Below are positions 62,598 through 64,000 of a DNA stretch of 64,000 nucleotides, piece by piece (position 1 is the stretch's first letter; every line of letters starts with the position of its first letter). Location of the stretch: the NCBI GenBank assembly GCA_037951165.1, contig JBBDHG010000024.1, positions 7,398,501 through 7,462,500 on the forward strand, in the 5' to 3' direction. A program made the position numbers and the translations under genes. This DNA comes from Lophius americanus (lineage: Eukaryota; Chordata; Actinopteri; Lophiiformes; Lophiidae). Below the pieces are notes generated by a model that saw nothing but the letters and a program-made list of their open reading frames with translations, made no database searches and was not told the DNA's origin.

Positions 62598-63973
62598 TCC
62601 TGCAGTTGTTCTCTCTTCTCTAGGATCTTTCTTTCACCACAAAGGAAAAACTGCCTCACATGGCTCCCTGGCTCATATTTGCCAAACAACAAATGTCTGC
62701 TTCTTACAGTTTATTAATGATGAGTTGTTTGTATGTATCTCATACAAGATTGAGTCGGCAACCTGAGTGAATACAAAATACCTCTTAACTCTTAATTGCA
62801 TTTATTGATCCCTAAAGCTATCTAACACCGACAAGGCCTGCGTGACAAAAGCATTTACCTCCAACAACTACTACAACTAAACGACCAAAGTTTTAAAAAA
62901 TAACAACAAACTGCAATAAAAACCCGGACCATTTCAGTCACATCATTACAGAGGCAGGAAGTCGGCTCGTGGCACACCTTGCTGGAAGATAAAGAAACTG
63001 CAGAGAAGATGAGGACAGGGATTGACAGACATCAGTCTGTTTATTTCTAAGGCTGTGGGACTCCATCCTACAGTGGGACACATTATCTACCTATACAGAA
63101 GACATGGAAGAATAGTGATAATTCCACGAAGTGGACAGCTTTCCAAAATTTCCTCCCAACAGCACAAGGCTTCAAAAAGACACGGGGCGAAAAAAGCATC
63201 AGTTTTGAGTCAGAACAACTTGATGACCCTCGAATGAATATTCTATCTACTCATGGGTGTAAAGTGGAACTTTTTGGGAGACCGGTGTGTAAACCAACCA
63301 CAGCATTCCATAGAAGAACATCACACCATAGTCCAACATGGAGGTGGCAGTTTAAACTTGTGGGGACACTTTATGTGGCTTCAGCACCAGGACGACTCGA
63401 CATAATGGAGGGAAACATGAACTCTGCTCTAATGGAACATTTTGACGGAGAATGTCAAGTCATCCCCCTCAGTGAGTTGAAGGTCAAGAGTAACTGGGTC
63501 ATGCAATGAGACAATGTTCCCAAGCAGGAGAGTAAGTCCAGCTCTGGAAGCCTCAGAAGGAATAAGGTTAATGTTTTGGAGTGGCCTTGTCAAAGTCCTG
63601 TCCTCAGCCCCGTTGCTGCGGTGGGACCTGAAAAGAGCAGCTCACGCTCACAAACCCTGCAAAAAGCAGCCGAACAACAGCAGTTCTGCAAAGAATAGGC
63701 GGCCAAATTCCACCACAGTGATGTCAGAGACTGATCCTCAGTTATCAGAAGCGTTTGGTTGCAGCTAGGGGAGAATATCTTTTCATGCTGCCGATTGGAG
63801 CGTGGTCCAATACTTCTCAACGGCACTGTAGATGGAGGAGACGAAGATGAGAAGATGGTTTACCTGATGTTGGGCCTCCTCCAAATTCCCACTGGCCCAC
63901 AGAGAGAGGCCCAGACGATGGCGGAGCTTCGCCTCGTCCTCACGCCGAGCCAGCTGCTCGGCAAGCCGCAGGC
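40078..63973 (-). CDS. ttc28: TTC28 (tetratricopeptide repeat protein 28), 3' part of gene, 16 exons
   Basis: Sixteen minus-strand exons join in frame to about 1393 residues plus stop; human TTC28 has about 2480, so the N-terminal TPR array is outside the window. Order: last TPR-type helices (ARREDEAKLRHRLGLSLWAS; LAVAERGRTRAFADLLVERQ), a linker, the CHAT-like domain (caspase-HetF-associated with TPRs; exons f to j), a conserved post-CHAT region (exons k to o) and a long Ser/Pro-rich disordered tail ending NGYKFLSPGRFFPSSKC, like human. The CHAT core keeps a His in HFATHISWK but lacks the Cys of the usual LSACET motif (here LGSYQES). TTC28 is described as a midzone/midbody scaffold interacting with Aurora B. 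Lengths and phases of every exon agree. Exon letters a to p used here are local to the window. Confidence 0.96.
41853..41960 (-). CDS. ttc28: TTC28 exon o
   Basis: 108 bases encoding FDLCEVGQEEVALKTGKLAN and RRTLHFALQSLLALF. Acceptor TGCGTAG, donor GTAAGT. Confidence 0.95.
41961..43035 (-). other. ttc28: TTC28 intron between exons n and o
   Basis: 1.1 kb, AT-rich in the middle. No other feature recognised. Confidence 0.7.
43036..43165 (-). CDS. ttc28: TTC28 exon n
   Basis: 130 bases encoding LHQVLVQLQTGEKEQDFSLL, PIQVSISVQLWRLPGCHEFL and AAL plus one base. Acceptor ATCTCCAG, donor GTGAGT. Confidence 0.95.
43166..44070 (-). other. ttc28: TTC28 intron between exons m and n
   Basis: 0.9 kb. 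Nothing beyond ordinary intron sequence seen. Confidence 0.7.
44071..44094 (-). CDS. ttc28: TTC28 exon m, 24-nt microexon
   Basis: 24 bases encoding AVKNMVAM, matching human AVKNMVGM between exons l and n. Acceptor GAAG (unusual AAG) after a pyrimidine tract and a CTAAC branch-like word; donor is a consensus GTAAGT. Confidence 0.9.
44095..44727 (-). other. ttc28: TTC28 intron between exons l and m
   Basis: 0.6 kb. No feature beyond the exon m acceptor signals. Confidence 0.7.
44728..44804 (-). CDS. ttc28: TTC28 exon l
   Basis: 77 bases encoding LPPPALQALCKLITASEAGE and QLINR. Acceptor CCCTCAG, donor GTAGGC. Confidence 0.94.
45044..45275 (-). CDS. ttc28: TTC28 exon k
   Basis: 232 bases encoding VEKSLQRIQNGQRNSMYTSQ, QSVENKVGGVPGWQALLTAV, GFRLDSAGPGIPAAVFFPTA and DPGDRLQQCSTTLQSLL. 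Highly conserved post-CHAT segment. Acceptor TTTGCAG, donor GTATGC. Confidence 0.96.
45345..45413. repeat. (GT)n / (CA)n microsatellite next to TTC28 exon j donor
   Basis: About 69 bases of nearly pure GT repeat on the plus strand, read as CA repeat in the TTC28 transcript 11 nt after the exon j donor. Confidence 0.96.
45425..45549 (-). CDS. ttc28: TTC28 exon j
   Basis: 125 bases encoding YMLIGNDVKLNSPSSLIGQA, LAEILLYPDRARDALRVLLH and L: the end of the CHAT domain. Its donor (GTGAGA) is followed after 11 nt by a long CA repeat in the transcript (45345-45413). Acceptor CCGTGCAG. Confidence 0.95.
45641..45888 (-). CDS. ttc28: TTC28 exon i (CHAT core, cysteine position lost)
   Basis: 248 bases encoding SYQESSSKVTADGVVGLTRA, FLAAGAQCTLVSLWPVPVAA, SKVFVHAFYTALLNGTKASA, ALADAMKTVQSSKQYSHPSN and WA. 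FLAAGAxxxLVSLWPV and HPSNWAG are strong CHAT motifs. The place of the usual nucleophile Cys is filled by Ser/Tyr. Acceptor GCTGCAG, donor GTTAGA. Confidence 0.96.
46094..46632 (-). CDS. ttc28: TTC28 exon h (CHAT core, His)
   Basis: 539 bases encoding MAAVVGNPRLPSPVMDRWLW, EEEAHMVAELLGCQPLAG, ATKERVMSALTQAECAHFAT, HISWKLAALVLTPNPEG, a Gly/Arg-rich loop, SGYTIPESFHMQDDSSDVES and ILDLRLPLKLVVLG. HFATH aligns with the CHAT catalytic-His motif. The exon ends in the strand that normally leads to SACET. Acceptor TTCCTAG, donor GTAAGT. Confidence 0.96.
46633..47708 (-). other. ttc28: TTC28 intron between exons g and h
   Basis: 1.1 kb intron with a 12-bp tandem repeat (47204-47296). No other coding sequence. 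Confidence 0.75.
47204..47296. repeat. Tandem repeat, 12-bp unit ACATGAAGCTAC
   Basis: About 7.7 nearly perfect copies. A 12-base unit would preserve a reading frame, but the location is intronic. Confidence 0.97.
47709..47888 (-). CDS. ttc28: TTC28 exon g (CHAT)
   Basis: 180 bases, 60 codons, encoding GLMHSSGPVGRHRQLVMVLE, GELYLIPFALLKGSSSNEYL and YERFSLIAVPSIHGLGSNAK. LIPFALL matches the L.iPf.aL phrase of CHAT domains. The donor is weak (AAG then GTTCAT), but phase 0 is required by exon h; the alternative GTCAAA donor breaks the frame. Confidence 0.93.
48046..48190 (-). CDS. ttc28: TTC28 exon f (start of CHAT region)
   Basis: 145 bases encoding SCQSMTSLFSNTMSPTKDGN, SSLSRRSSNQGKPPLRALYD and LLIAPMEG. 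PPLRALYDLLIAP begins the CHAT-like fold. Acceptor TTTGCAG, donor GTGAGT. Confidence 0.95.
50405..51850 (-). mobile_element. Tc1/mariner-like element, family 1, copy 4 (near full length, interrupted)
   Basis: Left end GATCTGTCATAACAATATAACCACCTGCC and right end (complement) with ACATAACGTTACAACCACTGACAGG resemble the family's inverted repeats. Plus-strand text is the complement of the transposase gene throughout (e.g. CATGGATGGCAGAACCCAAG, AGTGCATCCTGGTGCC, AAAGATCTGG, CTTCTAACACATCAACTTTG). A foreign 0.4 kb block (about 50643-51062) interrupts it. Many stops, not active. Confidence 0.85.
50643..51062 (+). mobile_element. LINE 3' fragment inserted in Tc1-like copy 4
   Basis: The right part (about 50870-51060) reads like the tail of the LINE reverse-transcriptase family seen at 29-30 kb (CTTGCCTGGGAACACCTCAG.., AGCTGGAGAAAGTTGCTTGG, GAGAGGGGCATCTGG, then GATAAGCGGCAGAGAATGT). 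It ends in a GGATTGATG-type tail. The Tc1 text resumes at GCATTATCCTGCC, where it broke off at GGGCACATT. The left part is unassigned. Confidence 0.65.
52664..52718. repeat. (AC)n / (ACGC)n microsatellite
   Basis: About 55 bases of interrupted AC repeat in a TTC28 intron. Confidence 0.92.
52983..53123 (-). CDS. ttc28: TTC28 exon e
   Basis: 141 bases encoding GCSSSETESEAGDLLDQQFE, EFNNKLNSVTDPTGFLRMVS and RNNLFN. It is preceded by a CT-repeat polypyrimidine tract (53131-53159) and acceptor TTCCAG. Donor GTACGA. Confidence 0.94.
54418..54452. repeat. Perfect 15-bp inverted repeat
   Basis: Arms ATTAATTCCGGCATT and AATGCCGGAATTAAT are separated by AATAG; exact reverse complements. Confidence 0.93.
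54850..54940. mobile_element. Fragment of a common teleost interspersed repeat
   Basis: ATTCATTCATTCATTATCCG, then GTATCCTGTTCAGGGTTTTG and GGCTGGAGCCCATCCCAGCT is the familiar 3' tail text of a widespread fish repeat (TTATCC..GTTCAGGGTCGCGGGGGGCTGGAGCC). Confidence 0.6.
55110..55269 (-). CDS. ttc28: TTC28 exon d
   Basis: 160 bases encoding ILKFHEVYLGEGGSEGGSDF, QEGGCGGVTSSSSLEQHIAS and AREALGVESYYS. The Gly/Ser-rich stretch varies from human but the flanks are conserved. Acceptor CTCCACAG, donor GTCAGA. Confidence 0.93.
56430..56760 (+). mobile_element. Tc1/mariner-like remnant, family 1, copy 5
   Basis: Plus-strand text follows the 5' half of the family: AATAACATTGATTATCTCAT, TTAGAAGCAGGAAAAATTGG, CAAGAGTAAGGATG, GACAAATTGTGATGGCC, GTCAGAGCATCTC, then after a deletion TGATGGGCGCACCAGGCTCATTGA. 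It breaks off in the DNA-binding part of the transposase. Confidence 0.8.
56780..57060 (+). mobile_element. Decayed dispersed repeat (fish RTE-type tail)
   Basis: GTTTGTTTGTTAGCAGGATT, then AAGAACCCATTGAATTTGGA is the pattern of a common vertebrate repeat (GTTTGTCAGCAGGATTAC..AGAACCCATTAAATTTTGG). Family assignment is tentative. Confidence 0.45.
57686..57793. repeat. (GT)n microsatellite, imperfect
   Basis: About 108 bases of GT repeat with interruptions in a TTC28 intron. Confidence 0.95.
58450..58668 (-). CDS. ttc28: TTC28 exon c
   Basis: 219 bases encoding HHDEALAVAERGRTRAFADL, LVERQTGQQESDPYTPVTVE and ..LVLYFSMAAGYLYSWLLAPG. The AERGR.RAF.D phrase marks the TPR-to-CHAT transition seen across TPR-CHAT proteins. 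Acceptor CCCCAG, donor GTAAGG. Confidence 0.96.
58762..58891 (-). CDS. ttc28: TTC28 exon b
   Basis: 130 bases encoding LYRASALFETIRHEAQHSTD, YKLSLFDLQTSCYQALQRVL and VSL plus one base. TPR-type helices. Acceptor TTTGCAG, donor GTATGA. Confidence 0.95.
62571..62599. repeat. (CT)n microsatellite
   Basis: About 29 bases of CT repeat in a TTC28 intron. Confidence 0.93.
63040..63830 (+). pseudogene. Tc1-like transposase pseudogene, family 2
   Basis: Frames on the plus strand show a decayed Tc1 transposase: KVELFGRPVCKP, HHSPTWRWQF (from KHGGGSVMVWG-type text), SAPGRLDIMEGNMNSALM, LKVKSNWVMQ*DN, NVLEWPCQSPVLSP (normally LEWPSQSPDLNPIE) and QFCKE. Stops and shifts are frequent and the catalytic Asp/Glu context is broken. 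The right end ATACTTCTCAACGGCACTGTA resembles a Tc1 terminus. It is distinct from family 1. Confidence 0.82.
63864..63973 (-). CDS. ttc28: TTC28 exon a (TPR region)
   Basis: Encodes the end of a split Gly and then LRLAEQLARREDEAKLRHRL, GLSLWASGNLEEAQHQ: the last TPR-like helix pair. Acceptor CCTGATAG at 63975-63974, donor GTAAAC. 27 nt of the upstream intron are visible before the window ends. Confidence 0.93.
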
Positions 63974-64000
63974 CTATCAGGAGGGGAGGAAGCGGGAGCA

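Larger units (their letters stand above)
58892..63863 (-). other. ttc28: TTC28 intron between exons a and b
   Basis: 5.0 kb intron. 58.9-60.5 kb is AT-rich. 60.6-61.6 kb is more GC-balanced and free of obvious repeats, with a CTCF-like word just before it (60422). A CT repeat (62571-62599) and a second Tc1-like family (63040-63830) lie to the right. Confidence 0.75.

Overview
The window is vertebrate nuclear DNA, almost certainly from a ray-finned (teleost) fish. The evidence is: long intron-split genes with GT..AG junctions; proteins that are orthologues of human 22q12.1 genes; short introns mixed with kilobase ones; and interspersed repeats of teleost type (Tc1/mariner-like and hAT-like DNA elements, degraded non-LTR retrotransposons, many CA/GA microsatellites). 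I see no prokaryotic genes, CRISPR arrays, phage or virus sequences, and no convincing tRNA or rRNA. The species cannot be told from the sequence.

Three genes lie in the same order and orientation as on human chromosome 22q12.1, all on the minus strand. (1) MN1 (about 5.6-10.3 kb): the large first coding exon, 1180 codons, ending at a clean splice donor at 5622. The short last exon was not found between 1 and 5620. (2) A class I phosphatidylinositol transfer protein, PITPNB by synteny (18.35-37.0 kb): I could reconstruct all 11 coding exons, including an 8-nt microexon, to a continuous 280-codon reading frame. Promoter elements and a probable 3' UTR end are visible. (3) The 3' two thirds of TTC28 (39.36-64 kb and beyond): 16 exons run from the last TPR-like repeats through the CHAT-like domain to the stop codon. 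All junction phases agree and give about 1393 residues. The 5' part of the gene lies beyond the right edge.

Between and inside the genes: 1-5.6 kb is AT-rich non-coding DNA downstream of MN1 exon 1. 10.3-18.3 kb is intergenic, with a possible conserved element, a minisatellite and a Tc1-like remnant. 37.0-39.36 kb is a short intergenic spacer with two related palindromes. Introns carry five decayed copies of one Tc1-like family (one split by a LINE fragment), a second Tc1-like family, a hAT-like element with a nested MITE next to a PITPNB splice acceptor, and a broken reverse-transcriptase pseudogene.

The three genes are not known to act in one pathway. MN1 is a nuclear transcription cofactor, PITPNB moves phosphatidylinositol and phosphatidylcholine between membranes, and TTC28 is a TPR scaffold linked to mitosis and the midbody. 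Their proximity is ancestral synteny rather than an operon. I found no new gene system. The most interesting points are the 8-nt PITP microexon, a hAT end that may supply a branch point, the CHAT domain lacking its usual cysteine, and a possible 102-nt intron in the MN1 5' UTR. Repeat-family names rest on pattern recognition, with no database search.
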